Assembly: GCA_023376005.1 (NCBI GenBank)
Contig: CM042157.1
Location: 19,833,261 to 19,897,260, forward strand
Source of the DNA: Doryteuthis pealeii
Taxonomy: Eukaryota > Mollusca > Cephalopoda > Myopsida > Loliginidae
Length of the DNA: 64,000 bases
Direction: 5' to 3'
The translations under genes were made by a program, and so were the position numbers. Below, one piece after another: positions 10,676 through 21,291 of this stretch. How positions within the stretch are numbered: position 1 is the first letter of the stretch; every line of letters begins with the position of its first letter. Under the pieces are notes generated by a model. The model saw nothing but the letters and a program-made list of their open reading frames with translations, was not told where the DNA came from and did no database searches.

Positions 10676-10921
10676 AAAAAAGGAAGGTCCGCAAAATGTA
10701 TTTTGTTCTCAGAAAAATTTTTTTAATTCTTTTTGTTTTACATATGCAACACGTGTTTCAGATCTTCTGGTATCTTCTTCAGGCTTTGATTGATAATATG
10801 AAAATTTATCAATCAAAGCCTGAAGAAGATACCAGAAGATCTGAAACACATGTTGCATATGTAAAACAAAAAGAATTAACATTTTTTTTCTGAGAACAAA
10901 ATACATTTTGCGGACCTTCCT

Positions 10922-10926
<5 letters not shown>
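10676..10926. repeat. Near-perfect 250 bp palindrome
   Basis: Left arm about 10676-10794 and right arm about 10806-10926 are almost perfect inverted copies, with roughly a dozen bases between. This gives almost the same 65-residue frame on both strands. The right arm carries CTGAAGA (10820-10826), stem AGAT...ATCT (10827-10842) and GAAA (10843-10846), a hammerhead-like core order. TA arrays flank it on both sides. Confidence 0.9.

Positions 10927-10976
<50 letters not shown>
10927..10976. repeat. (TA)n array between palindromes
   Basis: TA dinucleotides with one break. Confidence 0.97.
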
Positions 10977-11168
10977 TGGAGATTATGTGCTTAATTGAAG
11001 TCATACCTAATTTCTTAATTAATTAATTATAATTAAATGAATTAGGCGTGCATATCGGTTTATTGTTTTCGCTTTACATTTAAACCGATATGCACGCCTA
11101 ATTCATTTAATTATAATTAATTAATTAACAAATTAGGTATGACTTCAATTAAGCACATAATCTCCCCC
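10977..11168. repeat. ~190 bp palindrome
   Basis: Left arm 'ggagattatgtgcttaattg' (about 10978) to 11065; right arm 11078-11167 is its complement. The apex is a short 'attgttttcgctttaca'. A diverged single arm of the same family lies at about 15247-15330, beside a hammerhead candidate. Flanked by TA arrays. Confidence 0.9.
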
Positions 11169-11211
11169 AAAATTGTCGGCCTTCGCCATTTCAAACACAT
11201 TGTTTGACCAC

Positions 11212-11214
<3 letters not shown>

Positions 11215-11266
<52 letters not shown>
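11215..11266. repeat. (TA)n array
   Basis: Pure TA dinucleotides. Confidence 0.97.
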
Positions 11267-11268
<2 letters not shown>

Positions 11269-11365
11269 AGACAAGTCTGCTACCATTGGTTTCATGCTGT
11301 ATTGTACGTTGACTTACTACTGCATCTTCAAGTGTAATAGTGCCAACCATACACATTTTAACATG

Positions 11366-11378
<13 letters not shown>

Positions 11379-11450
<72 letters not shown>
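11379..11450. repeat. (CA)n(TA)n compound array
   Basis: About 13 CA units followed by about 21 TA units. Confidence 0.97.
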
Positions 11451-11734
11451 CATTTAATGTTCTTCTAGAAACTCGTGTAATTTGATTTCCTAGTTTTCCG
11501 TCCTTTAAATAAATGTCATTTTTATAATAATCAGTTCTTACTAATTAGGTTCCAGACAGCTGACTAAATTAGAAAACTCATGGCATCTTTAATTCATTTA
11601 ATTTTGAAGATATGTCAATTTAAACAGAATTCCATTAAAAAGTTTTGTAATTATAAATTTATTGATGTCTGATATACCTTACGACTACATGCACTACCTT
11701 TAATATCGTAGTAAAGTTACGCCCTCTGTAGCAT

Positions 11735-12175
11735 AACAATTGTTACATTTGTAGATGAATTTCCTACACTAAATGTAACAAAATATATGGGACAGAAGTA
11801 CGAAAGTATACAAGCTATGTACCATAATAGTTTGTTACATTTTGAATTTTATACACTAATGTAACAAATAAATGGGACAATAGAAAATACAAGCTATGTG
11901 ACGAAAGTATACAAGCTATGTACCATATATTGTTACATTTGTAAATGAATTTCATACACTAAATGTAACAACATACAATGGGACAGAAGTACAAGCAAAT
12001 GTACAAGCATACAAGCTATGTACCATAAATGAATTTTCATACACTAAATGTAACAAAAATAATGGGACAGAAGTATGAAATAATACAAGCTATGTACCAT
12101 AATAATTGTTACATTTGCAGATAAATTTCATAGATTAAATGTCACAAATATAATGGAACAGAAGTAGAAAAAAAC
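11735..12175. repeat. ~95 bp minisatellite whose units each hold a hairpin
   Basis: Five imperfect units built from 'acaagctatgtaccataa', 'ttgttacatttgtagatgaa', 'tttcatacactaaatgtaac' and 'gggacagaagta'. Within a unit TGTTACATTT and AAATGTAACA are inverted, so each can fold into a stem with a loop of about 20 bases. Units differ by substitutions and small losses. Confidence 0.85.
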
Positions 12176-12737
12176 ATTCAACGTCTATCCTGTAATAATG
12201 TTAACGGAATTTTCCGACTGAGCAAGAAAGGAACAAAAACTGCTATTTTTACATGAATGTTACAGAAAAATATGGGTGTTGAAAACTCTATCAGACCAGT
12301 TAGATTATCATGGTATAGGATAGAAGCAAAATCGTCACTATTTATTGACTCTACCAAGCAGCAGCAGCAAGCTTCTGTTAGAAATTGGCCAATAGGACGA
12401 AAAGGAAAAAAAGCATTTAAGATTGTTTGCATTGTGCTCAAGATCACTTAGGCGATGGAAGCTTTTTATCAGAAAGACTTATCCTTCGATTCTAACACCA
12501 AAAGGGTAAGAGACTTTGGATGAACACCAGAGCTTATTACAAACGGCGGACTTATATATCATCATAAAGACAACAGATCTTGGATTAATACCAGAAAGAC
12601 TACAGATGTATATACAGAGGCTTATCAGCTTAGACTGGCACAAGGCCACACGTAAGTGGAGTTCTCTGAAAATTCACCTCACTGACTTGTAATACGAATG
12701 ACCAGCTTTAAATTACACCGCAGCGCAGCTCCTATAT
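12176..12737. other. No recognised gene
   Basis: Two short overlapping open frames at 12178-12451 on opposite strands show nothing recognisable. Confidence 0.5.
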
Positions 12738-12981
12738 AAAGTCGTCGGGGCGGCCTAAAGCTGGTATCAGCCAATCAGCGAGGGGGTCTATCCCTTTTCA
12801 ATAGCGCTATACCAAGGAGATTATTCTAGCATCTGAGGTGGAGCACCACGCCTACCATCAGCTCCTTACTTTACCTCACAGATCCCTGTGCTATTCATAC
12901 GGTGAGTTGGCGAGGGGTGGTATCGAACTAGTAACCTTGTGGTTTCTAGCTGAACGCTCAACCACCTGAGCTAACTCGGCA
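12738..12981 (-). mobile_element. SINE-2 copy
   Basis: Same family as 5552-5809. Box A reads 'ttagctcaggtggttgagcg' on the minus strand and box B 'tagttcgatacc'. Slightly diverged. Confidence 0.9.
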
Positions 12982-13044
12982 CTGTGGGTAAATAGAAGGG
13001 TACACTGGGCTTTTTAACATTGGTATTTATCCTGTTATTATAGG

Positions 13045-13295
13045 TAGATAAAGACGTCAGGCTGCCTAAAGTCGGTATCAGCCAATCAGCGAGGGTGTCT
13101 ATACCCTTTTCCCTAGCGCTAGACCAAGGAGATTATTCTAGCATCTGAGGTGGAGCACCACGCCTACCATCAGCTCCTTACTTTACCGCACAGATCCCTG
13201 TGCTACTCATACGCTGAGTTGGCGAGGACCGGAATCGAATTAGGAACCATCTGGTTTCTAGCCGAACGCTCTAACGACTGAGCTAACCTGGCCCC
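13045..13295 (-). mobile_element. SINE-2 copy
   Basis: Second SINE-2 just 60 bp from the previous one and in the same orientation. Box A 'ttagctcagtcgttagagcg'; box B changed to 'taattcgattcc'. Confidence 0.9.
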
Positions 13296-13772
13296 TTATA
13301 AAATATCATATTCCCAAGAGAATAGAGGAATCTAATACAATTTAGTTAGAGTTGAGGGAAGTGGGGCATTGGAAACACGGTACTTTAATTAAGCTGGTAT
13401 AGTGTTTGTGCATATTCTCCTGGATTTAGTCATTCCAAAGTGATTTGTCCGCAAGGGAATATGGCATACAGGATGTCAATCAGCAGTTAAACCGGCATTG
13501 TGTATCTTAGCATTTTGAACAAAAGGGGTTGTGCGTGATAGCAATCAACACTATGCCCAAATAACAAGAGTTTGTTCGCTTCATTAACCCCGACTACCGA
13601 AAGAAATATTCGTAGAACGGAGGGTATTGTCTCACCGATACAATTCGGAGAAAGTAATTTGGCTATGCAAATTGCGTGGGCACTTAAATCGTTAGAGATA
13701 CTAGCAAAAATATTCGCTCGCCTGGCGCAAGTATTTAAGTTTTAATGTGATAAAATATTATATTATATTATT
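13296..13772. other. No recognised gene
   Basis: Unique-looking sequence. I see no domain, RNA gene or transposon end. Confidence 0.5.
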
Positions 13773-13774
13773 CG

Positions 13775-14260
13775 CTGACAGGACAAAGTGCCCAACACAG
13801 ACGTGCTGGAATGAGCAAACATAAACAGCATGCTCGCCCTCATCTGCGAGAGACGCCTGCGTTGGCTTGGTCACGTCAGGGGGATGGACAAAGGCCGCAT
13901 CCCCAAAGACCTACTGTATGGTGAGTTAGTAGAGGGCATCCGACGAGTAGGGAGACCATGCCTGCGTTCTAAAGATGTCTGCAAGAGGGCCATGAAGACG
14001 TGCCACATCGACATCAACCCATGGGAGGCTTATGCAGAAGACCATGTGACCTGGCGCCTCCTCGTCAAACAAGGAACGAAAAGTAGTGAAAAAGAAAGGA
14101 AAGAAGCCGCCGCAGAAAAGAGAGCCAGAATGAAGGAGAGACAACAGCATCTCCAGCAAGCATCACCGGTTGTTTGCAATCACTGCAGCAGAGATTGCCA
14201 TTCAAAGATTGGTCTGTTCAGCCACTCACGCAGTTGCAGATTTAAAAAAGTGGACACTAC
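13775..14260 (+). pseudogene. LINE polyprotein C-terminus with terminal zinc knuckle
   Basis: Non-LTR retrotransposon ORF end. Upstream of the first ATG the same frame reads DKVPNTDVLE, stop, ANINSM, so an in-frame TGA at 13812 (probably a former CGA) breaks it. Then come RRLRWLGHVRGMDKGRIPK, DLLYGEL, GRPCLRSKDVCKR and a terminal CNHCSRDCHSKIGLFSHSRSC (C-x2-C...H...C zinc-binding pattern). This block follows the reverse transcriptase in many invertebrate LINEs. About 158 residues are open, the rest missing, so it is a 5'-truncated dead copy. Confidence 0.85.
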
Positions 14261-14340
14261 GCCATCGTTTTTAGTTGACAGAAGCATGCCAACATATATA
14301 TATTAAAACATCCAACGAAACTAGATAAGAACAATGGGAT

Positions 14341-14490
14341 TACTCGTAGCGTAGTGGCTAACATGCTGTACTGTGACATCGTTATAAAAAGGTTCGAACT
14401 GCACTCGCGCTATTACGTTCACTTTCACACTAATACTGTTGGGAATGGTAAGAACTCGCTCTTGCACCAAATATGGGTTAATTATCAATG
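14341..14490 (+). mobile_element. SINE-3 copy, tRNA-like head
   Basis: Box-A-like 'cgtagtggctaacatg' (14349) and box-B-like 'ggttcgaactgc' (14392) precede 'actaatactgttgggaatgg', the SINE-3 body. Confidence 0.7.
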
Positions 14491-14492
14491 GG

Positions 14493-14535
14493 CCAGTATC
14501 GAACCAGGAACCTTGTGGTTTCTAGCCGAACGCTC
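14493..14535 (-). mobile_element. SINE-2 head fragment
   Basis: 'tatcgaaccaggaaccttg' and 'tggtttctagccgaacgctc' match the minus-strand tRNA-like head of SINE-2; the rest is missing. It directly abuts the SINE-3 copy, suggesting one insertion into another. Confidence 0.65.
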
Positions 14536-14559
14536 GTATAATTTCTCACCACATTACAG

Positions 14560-14740
14560 TTGGTTTGAATTCAGGGTTTTCCTTCTCCTACAGTTGTTGC
14601 CTTACCAACACTAGTTAATCCAATCTGCCCTATTATTTACTCATAGTTAGGAGAAGAACATACAGTTTCATGCCTTAGCCAAGAACATTAGCTCGAAACG
14701 CAAAAAGATTGTCCAAGATTTGAACTCAGGTCTTCCATTC
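14560..14740 (-). mobile_element. SINE-3 copy
   Basis: 'tctcctacagttgttgcctt', 'ctgccctattatttactcat' and a minus-strand box-B-like 'ctgagttcaaatc' (about 14730) match the SINE-3 family. Confidence 0.6.
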
Positions 14741-15114
14741 CATTTAAAGTTTACCTTCTCTTCGTGTAGATGATTTATTTCAATTGAAGCAAAGAAAGAA
14801 AATTCCGGCTTCTCTCATTAAATTGAGGCTCATGCTCGACAATATTGAAACCATACTCATTAAGAAATGAAAAAAAGAATACATTTTTTCCGTAAATCTC
14901 TTTACAAATACGCGTCAATTTTTCTTCTTTTTCTTTAAGGGAGATGAATAATGGCGGACACTTTTATCATATAATAAAAAGGTCATTAATTTTAATTATG
15001 ATTTACACGTTTCGAACATCAACATTTCTGTTATTAGTTTGAAACAATCGGCTTTTCAGGTTAACGTATTTCCACGTTTTTTCGTCTTCAGATGATTTAA
15101 TCTTTCTCTATCTC
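14741..15114. other. No recognised gene
   Basis: AT-rich unique sequence. Confidence 0.5.
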
Positions 15115-15133
15115 TCTCTCTCTCTCTCTCTCT

Positions 15134-15186
<53 letters not shown>
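15112..15186. repeat. (CT)n then (TA)n array
   Basis: CT units to about 15134, then about 23 TA units. It ends where the copy A/copy B similarity begins. Confidence 0.95.
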
Positions 15187-15189
<3 letters not shown>

Positions 15190-15246
15190 AGTAAACAAAC
15201 AAACAAACAATGTGTTTTGATATGGCTTTTTTAGCCGAGAATTTTT

Positions 15247-15330
15247 GGGAGAATATGTGCTTAATTGAAGTCGTACCTAATTTTGAAAATTAATTAATTA
15301 ATAATTAATGAATTATGCGGGCATACCTAA
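15247..15330. repeat. Single arm of the 10977-11168 palindrome family
   Basis: 'gagaatatgtgcttaattga' and the following bases match the arm starting at 10978. The second arm is absent, so this copy is either a half element or rearranged. Confidence 0.7.
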
Positions 15331-15345
15331 TCGAGAAAAATCAAT

Positions 15346-15388
15346 CTCTGTATGTACATTTCAGCCTATTAGGCCTCATCAGCAGAAC
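15346..15388 (-). ncRNA. Hammerhead ribozyme candidate
   Basis: Minus strand: CTGATGA (15382-15376), stem II GGCCT-loop-AGGCT (15375-15363: four Watson-Crick pairs plus a G-T closing pair), GAAA (15362-15359). Then a very short stem III (A-T, T-A around GTAC), and ATA as cleavage triplet at 15353-15351. Stem I pairs TTCTG before CTGATGA with CAGAG after the site (four pairs and a wobble). All core positions expected of a hammerhead are present. Short stem III is typical of hammerheads described in Penelope-like elements. The copy B counterpart (39484-39516) is garbled near the gap. Activity is not shown. Confidence 0.55.
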
Positions 15389-15445
15389 TATATAATATAT
15401 ATATATATTATATATATTAATATATATATATATATATTATATATA

Positions 15446-15630
15446 TGGAAGAAATAAGAGGAAATTAATCCGACAGTATGTGGAGAAAGGTAGACAAGCA
15501 TGGCATCTTGTTGAAAATCGATTATTTTCCTTCTCCTACAGTGTTGCCTTACCAACACTAGTGAACACAGTGAAATTACAATAAACATCCATTTTTTAAA
15601 ACATCCTGTGTTTGTCTACCTTTCTCGACA
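15446..15630 (-). mobile_element. SINE-3-like block inside a TA-flanked element
   Basis: After the 'aatccgaca(g)gtatg' module, 'tctcctacagtgttgcctta' matches SINE-3 as at 14587. 'gtagacaagcatg' (15490) and 'gtttgtctacctttct' (15610) form an imperfect inverted pair around it. Copy B counterpart is at 39551-39735. Confidence 0.5.
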
Positions 15631-15777
15631 CACACATATATATATGTGTGTGCGTATGTGGGTGTGTTTGTGTATGCGTATATATATATCTGTGTGTATG
15701 TATGTATATATGTATGTACGTATCCATGTTTGAATACATGTGTGTGCATGTATGATGTTTGTAAATATGTATATGTT

Positions 15778-15818
<41 letters not shown>

Positions 15819-15908
15819 ATGCGTGCGTGCATATATGTGTACGTGTTTATCTATATATACATATAATATATACTTGTGTGTACGTGTATATATGTACCTA
15901 TATATGTA

Positions 15909-15963
<55 letters not shown>

Positions 15964-16308
15964 TATATATATCATTGCAATCTCTCTGTGTCTCTGTCTG
16001 TCTGTCTGTCTCTGTCTCTATCTCTCTCTCTCGATATATATATATATATATATATATATAGATAGATAGATATATATATCATTACTACGTATATATAGTA
16101 AGCAGGTTTCAATGAAATAAGATCAATAATTTATCATGAATCATAAAAGATATATGTGTGTATGTGTGCGTGTTCATTTTTCCGAAAATCATTTGTCAAA
16201 AATAATAAATTGGAATTTCATTAACAGATTTGAAATTTGAAATCTGCACTGAGTGTACCCTAAAACAAAAACAAAAAAACAAAAAAAGGAAAAGACACGA
16301 ATGGTTCC
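15631..16308. repeat. TA/TG/CT simple-repeat field
   Basis: Successive TG, TA (15780-15800, 15910-15970), TCTG/TC (15985-16030) and TA arrays, then about 200 bp of AT-rich sequence. Open frames of Y/I/C composition here are artefacts. Confidence 0.9.
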
Positions 16309-17145
16309 TTTATATATTCCTATATATATTCTTATATTCTTATAAATATTCTTATATATTTTATATTCTTATATATATTCTTATATATATTCTTATATAG
16401 ATACTTATGTATATTCTTATATTCTTATTTTCTTATATATATTCTTATATATATTCTTATATTCTTATATATATTCTAATATTCTTACATATATTCTTAT
16501 ATATATTCTTATATTCTTATATATATTCTTATATGTACTCTTATATTCTTATATATATTCTAATACTCTTACATATATTCTTATATATATTCTTATATTC
16601 TTATATATATTCTTATATGTATTCTTATATTCTTATACATATTCTAATATTCTCACATATATTCTTATATTTATTCAATATGTATTCTTATATTCTTATA
16701 TATATTCTTATATATATTCTTATATTCTTATATATATTCTTATATATATTCTTATATACTTATATATATTCTTAAATTTATTCGTATATTCTTATATATA
16801 TTCCTATATTCTTACATAAATTCTTATATATATACTTATATATTCTCATTATATTCTTATATTCTTATATATATTCTTATATTCTTATATATATATTCTT
16901 ATATGTATTCTTATATTCTTATATATATTCTTATATTCTGATATATATATGCTTATATATATTCTTATTTACATTCTTATATTCTTATATGTATTCTTAT
17001 ATATATTGTTATATTCTTATATATATTCTTATATTCTTATATATATTCTTATATATATTCTTATATTCTTATATATATTCTTATATATCCTTATATTCTT
17101 ATATACATTCTTATGTATATTTTTATATTCTCATATATATTCTTC
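16309..17145. repeat. TTCTTATA minisatellite
   Basis: About 830 bp of TTCTTATA and TTCTTATATATA units in varying order. It yields a repeating YSYILIYILIFL frame that is not a gene. Copy B counterpart at 40430-41175 differs in unit order and length. Confidence 0.95.
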
Positions 17146-17382
17146 TAAAATTCATCAGAATAAATTCTGTTTTTTATCCAACTAAGCCTTTAACATATTT
17201 ACAAGTTTTTTAAACATAGATTAAATGATTGCGTAGAAGTAATTCATTTCTAATAATTATATTTTGTATTTTCGTTGAATTAATCAATTCCTTTGATACA
17301 TTTCTTTAGATTTCATACGCACAAGGATCAACAAAAATGTTGAAAAATTAAAGTGATTGTAAAATTCACTACATTATTATAG
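17146..17382. other. AT-rich, nothing recognised
   Basis: Near-identical in copy B (41176-41430). Confidence 0.5.
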
Positions 17383-17495
17383 GACTGGGTTAGCAAAGTC
17401 GGTAGAGGGTTCGGCTAGTTCGATATCGACCCTCGCCAACTCAGCGTATGAGTAGAACAGGGACCTGTGCATTAAAGTAAGGAGCCTAGTAAATA
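17383..17495 (+). mobile_element. SINE-2 head fragment
   Basis: Box A 'ttagcaaagtcggtagag' and box B 'tagttcgatatcgacc' are brought together by an internal deletion relative to full SINE-2. Copy B (41435-41545) keeps a few more bases at the head. Confidence 0.75.
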
Positions 17496-17603
17496 AAGGA
17501 GTTAGGTTAAGACAGTTATCTCTAGACTTCAGGTTCAATCATGGTCAAGGGCAGCAGTAACATAGAATAATAATTAACACAGCTTAACACCTGTATCCCT
17601 GTT

Positions 17604-17990
17604 ATGGTTAGCGGAATGAGAACAAGAAACCCCCGTGGACTAAATAAAGGGTCAGGTTCAAAGTTTCGTGATGACTCCCGATTACAACAAGAAGGTTACC
17701 GAGTCTCTGAAAGTTCCCGAGTCCGACAAGAAATACCTGAAGAAGGCCGGAAGGCACATCGGCCGAAACGTTGTACAGATAACAAATTATGGTTTCTAAT
17801 CCAATATGTGATCTACCGAGTTGTTTACATTCCAATATGTGATCTACCCATTAACAACCCATTATTTCCCCATTAAACTAACCCTAACCCTACCGTGTCT
17901 TCTTTTTTTCCTAGTAGATCCCATGCCATGAATAGTAGATTATTAGTAGATCACAAACCTTCGGTAGATCACATATTGGAAGAGTAATGT
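17604..17990 (+). mobile_element. GGCC-stem family element with telomere-like core
   Basis: Begins 'ggttagcggaatgagaac' and carries a short array of 'cccgattac(a/g)acaagaagg' units. At about 17735 comes CTGAAGA, GGCCG...CGGCC and GAAACGTTG. Downstream, 'tccaatatgtgatctacc' and its inverse 'gtagatcacatattgg' flank 'aaccctaaccctaccg'. In copy B (41657-42060) the short array has one extra 15 bp unit. Confidence 0.7.
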
Positions 17991-18240
17991 AACTTGTTTA
18001 TTGCTAAAACCGTCCGAGTAGATGAAATGTAGAGGTACTATTTATCACATAGTTCGGAGGAGGATGAGGGTTTATACGTTTCACGGTGTTGCATAGGGCC
18101 AAATTCGAGTTGTAGCAGTAGTCGCTTAGTAGTAGTAGTCGCCGTTAGTTCAGAAACAACATACCCAAGTTGTATAGTCACAAAGGGGTCGTTTATTCCT
18201 TTCTAAGCTCGTGGGTTTTTTTCAGAGAGAGAGAGAGAGA

Positions 18241-18273
<33 letters not shown>

Positions 18274-18633
18274 GGGAGGGAGAGGGCGGGTAAGATAAAA
18301 TTATGCTATCGTAAATCATGTTTGGTACTACTATGCGAAACCCATACGGGAGAACACGGAAATCCCCCCCTCGTCTGCCTCCCACGAGGCCTAACCGAAA
18401 AAGGGCCGATTTTCCTTCTCTAACGTTTTCGACTCAGGTGTTGGAGGATCACTTCCGCTCCTCCACAGAAACTAGAGTTCCAATCTTTAACCTCTCTTTG
18501 GTTCTTATTTCTTTGTCGTCTCTTTCTCCAGAAATACGAATATCGTTTTATTTTCAATCCGCAAATTCCCCGTAGACCACAATAATTACGCTACACATGG
18601 CTTGCCAACCACGGCCAACAGGCAGCCGCATTT
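17991..18633. other. GA microsatellite in otherwise unassigned sequence
   Basis: Contains (GA)n at 18226-18276. The rest has open frames (18318-18575) whose translation I do not recognise, though the sequence is well conserved in copy B (42060-42680). Confidence 0.45.
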
Positions 18634-19036
18634 GGGTTGGTTTGGTTTGGTTTATTAATTTTAACGGCATATCAACCCGTCCAGGGTTATATCATGCCTA
18701 GCGGTTGGGTTGTTATACATATTGTGAATTCATATATATACATTTAGTAATTGGTTTTAACAATGTGTTAGCATTATTGGGAATCATACTCTATGACATT
18801 GATTTGTTTCATGTCTATATTCTATGGTATAATTTTATTTCCCTCAAAAAGGAGAAAATATCCTCTATGTTAACATTTTCAAATAGGTCCTTCATATTGT
18901 TTGCTTTAAAATAATGTTTTCTGATGTGAGCAAAAAATCTGCATTCCATCATTAAGTGTTTGACTGTCAGGGGTGTTTGACATGTTTCACATTGTGGTTG
19001 TTGTTCTTGTTTGAGTATATAAGAGTGTGTTAGTTT
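18634..19036 (-). pseudogene. 5'-truncated LINE 3' end, present only in copy A
   Basis: On the minus strand: LTHSYILKQEQQPQCETC, QTPLTVKHLMMECRFF, then IRKHYF and LREIKLYHRI. This is the C-terminal RNase-H-side region of Jockey-type LINEs with its C-x2-C...H...C pattern. The 3' end is 'gttgatatgccgttaaaatt' followed by an (AAACC) tail, nearly the same tail as SINE-1. Copy B goes straight from 'cagccgcattggggg' to 'tttaacaactctgc' (42690-42712), so the insertion is absent there. Confidence 0.8.
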
Positions 19037-19241
19037 TAACAACTCTGCACAGCTACAGTTGGCGTATTCAACAGCCATAACCGACAAGGTGATTCAATCA
19101 TGTTGTTATTTACTAAGCCGACCTTGTGTTACATCCTGATCATGGCAGAGTGATTGGGTAAATCCATATAATAACCAAGCTGATACAATTTATATTCTAT
19201 GTTCGATAATCGACTGTATCATATAATATTTATTATTCCCA

Positions 19242-19856
19242 CTAGCAAATATATGCACCCTCCGGCTGCAAGTATCTAAGTTTTAATGTAATTAATATCA
19301 TATTAAATTAGAAAGGCTAATGAAACTAAATAAGAATGCAGCAGAGGGAGGTATAATAGAAAAATAGAACAACTGAAACTTACTCTTGTATCACTCTCGT
19401 CTTTCATTGTTATTTTTTCTAATTTAAGTATTTAGTTAAAAGAGGAAGTTACAAATAAAAGGACAGTTATTTTTTCTTGTTAATGGATTTCAGTTAAGAT
19501 TCATTGAAGAGATTTTTGCTTATATTCATTAAAATAAAACCAAACAGTTAAAAATCAATAATAGTAAGCATATATTTATTAAAATCACATTTTTATTATC
19601 AATATGCAAATTAGCCTTCCCGTTCACACTGTAAACCGCTATTTTGTTGTATACATAAATATAATTGCAGGTTCCTAATATGTTGATATGGTTAACAGTC
19701 TTAATAATGTACAACAATTTTATTAATAATTGAGATTTAAATGAAATTAATATCATAGAGAATGTGATGTCAATAACTAAGGAAATTGTGATTTGAGTAG
19801 TAATATAGTTTCGGTTACAGACAGAAAAAGACACAATCTCCACTATTATAAGAAGA
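19242..19856 (-). mobile_element. Hel-A Helitron, complete non-autonomous copy
   Basis: On the minus strand the 615 bp element starts TC (TCTTCTTATAATAGTGG). It ends with a hairpin (GCAGCC GGA GGGTGC, one mismatch), then ATATATTTGCTAG, with host A before and T after. 5' TC, 3' CTRR after a short hairpin, and insertion into AT without target duplication define Helitrons. No Rep or helicase domain. A 104-codon open frame (MEIVSFSVCNRNYITT...) starts near the 5' end. Copy B counterpart: 42914-43527. Confidence 0.85.
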
Positions 19857-20649
19857 TGTCTCAGAAGTTCAACTGATCAATCTCATTTTGAAGTATTATT
19901 CAGTAGAATATATTTAATACAAACCACTTGACATTCATCATTCAACATTATAAACTTCAAATATAATGTCATATTTTTTACCTTTCTTAAAATAAAAATA
20001 TACTTAAATTATGATTTTTTTTCCTATTTTCAATAAAATAAAAAAAATAAAAAAATACAGCCATGAAACCGTGTCTAAATAAACAAACAAACAAACAAAC
20101 ATGAATGCTAATATTACAGCTGTCAAGAGAACAAGAGAAATCTTTTTTTTTTAATAAATAAAAATAAATTGAAATAGATCACTTAGACGTAGTACAATGC
20201 CAGAACTATGGGGCGTCCAGTGAGATTCAAGCCAACTAACATAGTTCCGTTATTCTTTGAAATAGAATAATGTTTTAGCGACTGAAGATGCAAGTTGAAA
20301 ATTCACCGTTGATACAGTCCGTCTGATACGTGAAAGGCCTTTTACAGGAAATGACATTGGCTGCACGGGAAAGTAGGAATAAACCATAATACCCTCTTAG
20401 GATTATGGTCAGTCTAGAACTATTGATAAATATTTAAGGAAAAAATAAGAATAAATAATAACAGCAAAAGAGGGAAAAAAGATAAATAAGATATATGATT
20501 GAAGCAAAACACTATGCCTTTTGTAATTTAAATATTTGATTTATAATATTTAATCTATTTGAAATTTAAAAGGAAAATGGTTTGTTTTATTGTTTTGAAT
20601 TTTGCACCAATCCTAATATGTAATTTTTATATGATATTTTAATATATAA
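19857..20649. other. AT-rich, nothing recognised
   Basis: Conserved between copies A and B (43528-44322). No recognisable gene. Confidence 0.5.
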
Positions 20650-21291
20650 TCTTATTATAATGGAGATAGTGTGTTTTTTCTGTCTGTAACCGAAACTATA
20701 TCACTACTCAAGTCACAATTCCCTTTGTTATTTACATCACATTCTCCATGATTTTATTTTTATTTAAACCTCAGTTATTAATAATATTGTTTCACATTAT
20801 TAATGCTGTTGACCATATCTACATACTAATAACATGCAATTGTATTTATATATACAACAAAATAGCGGTTTACAGTGTGAATGGGAAGGCTAATTTGCAT
20901 ATTGATCTTAAAAATTTGATATTAATAAATATATGCTTAATATTATTGATTTCTAATTGTTTGGTTTTATCTTAATGAATATAAGCAAAAATCTCAGGGA
21001 TAAATCTTAAAATAAATCTATTAACTAGAAGAGATAACTGTAATTTTATTCTTTACTTCATATTTTAACTAAATAGTTAAATTAGGAAAATTTACCAATG
21101 AAAGACGGGAGTAACGGAAAATGACGGAAGAGATAGTTTCAAAGTTGTTCTATTTTTCAATCATACCCCCTCTGTTTCAAATCTTTTTATCTGTATTCTT
21201 ATTCAGTTTCATTAGCCTTTCTAATTTAATATGATATTTTATTATATTAAAACTTAAATACTTGCACCCGGAGGGTGCATATATTTGCTAG
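20650..21291 (+). mobile_element. Hel-A Helitron, complete non-autonomous copy
   Basis: 642 bp. Starts TCTTATTATAATGGAG after an A; ends with hairpin GCACCC GGA GGGTGC, ATATATTTG, CTAG before a T. The near-5' open frame seen in other copies is shifted by an extra T near 20676 but resumes at 20748. Copy B: 44323-44963. Confidence 0.88.

Noticed and set aside
10696..10906. Two matching 65-residue proteins on opposite strands
   Set aside because: Both are readings of the two arms of one near-perfect palindrome.
13830..14306. A zinc-finger host gene
   Set aside because: The LRWLGHV...GRPCLRSKDVCKR and terminal C-C-H-C pattern is a LINE ORF end, and the frame upstream has a stop.
16309..17145. 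CRISPR-like or spaced repeat array
   Set aside because: Units are AT microsatellite variants without constant repeats and unique spacers, and the genome is eukaryotic.
16407..17213. Repeating YSYILIYILIFL frames that look like a membrane protein
   Set aside because: They come from the TTCTTATA minisatellite; the period of the peptide equals that of the DNA repeat.
17735..17780. A third canonical hammerhead at the GGCC stem-loop
   Set aside because: There is an extra base between CTGAAGA and the stem, and I could not place a clear stem I and cleavage triplet. It is kept only as part of the broader signature.
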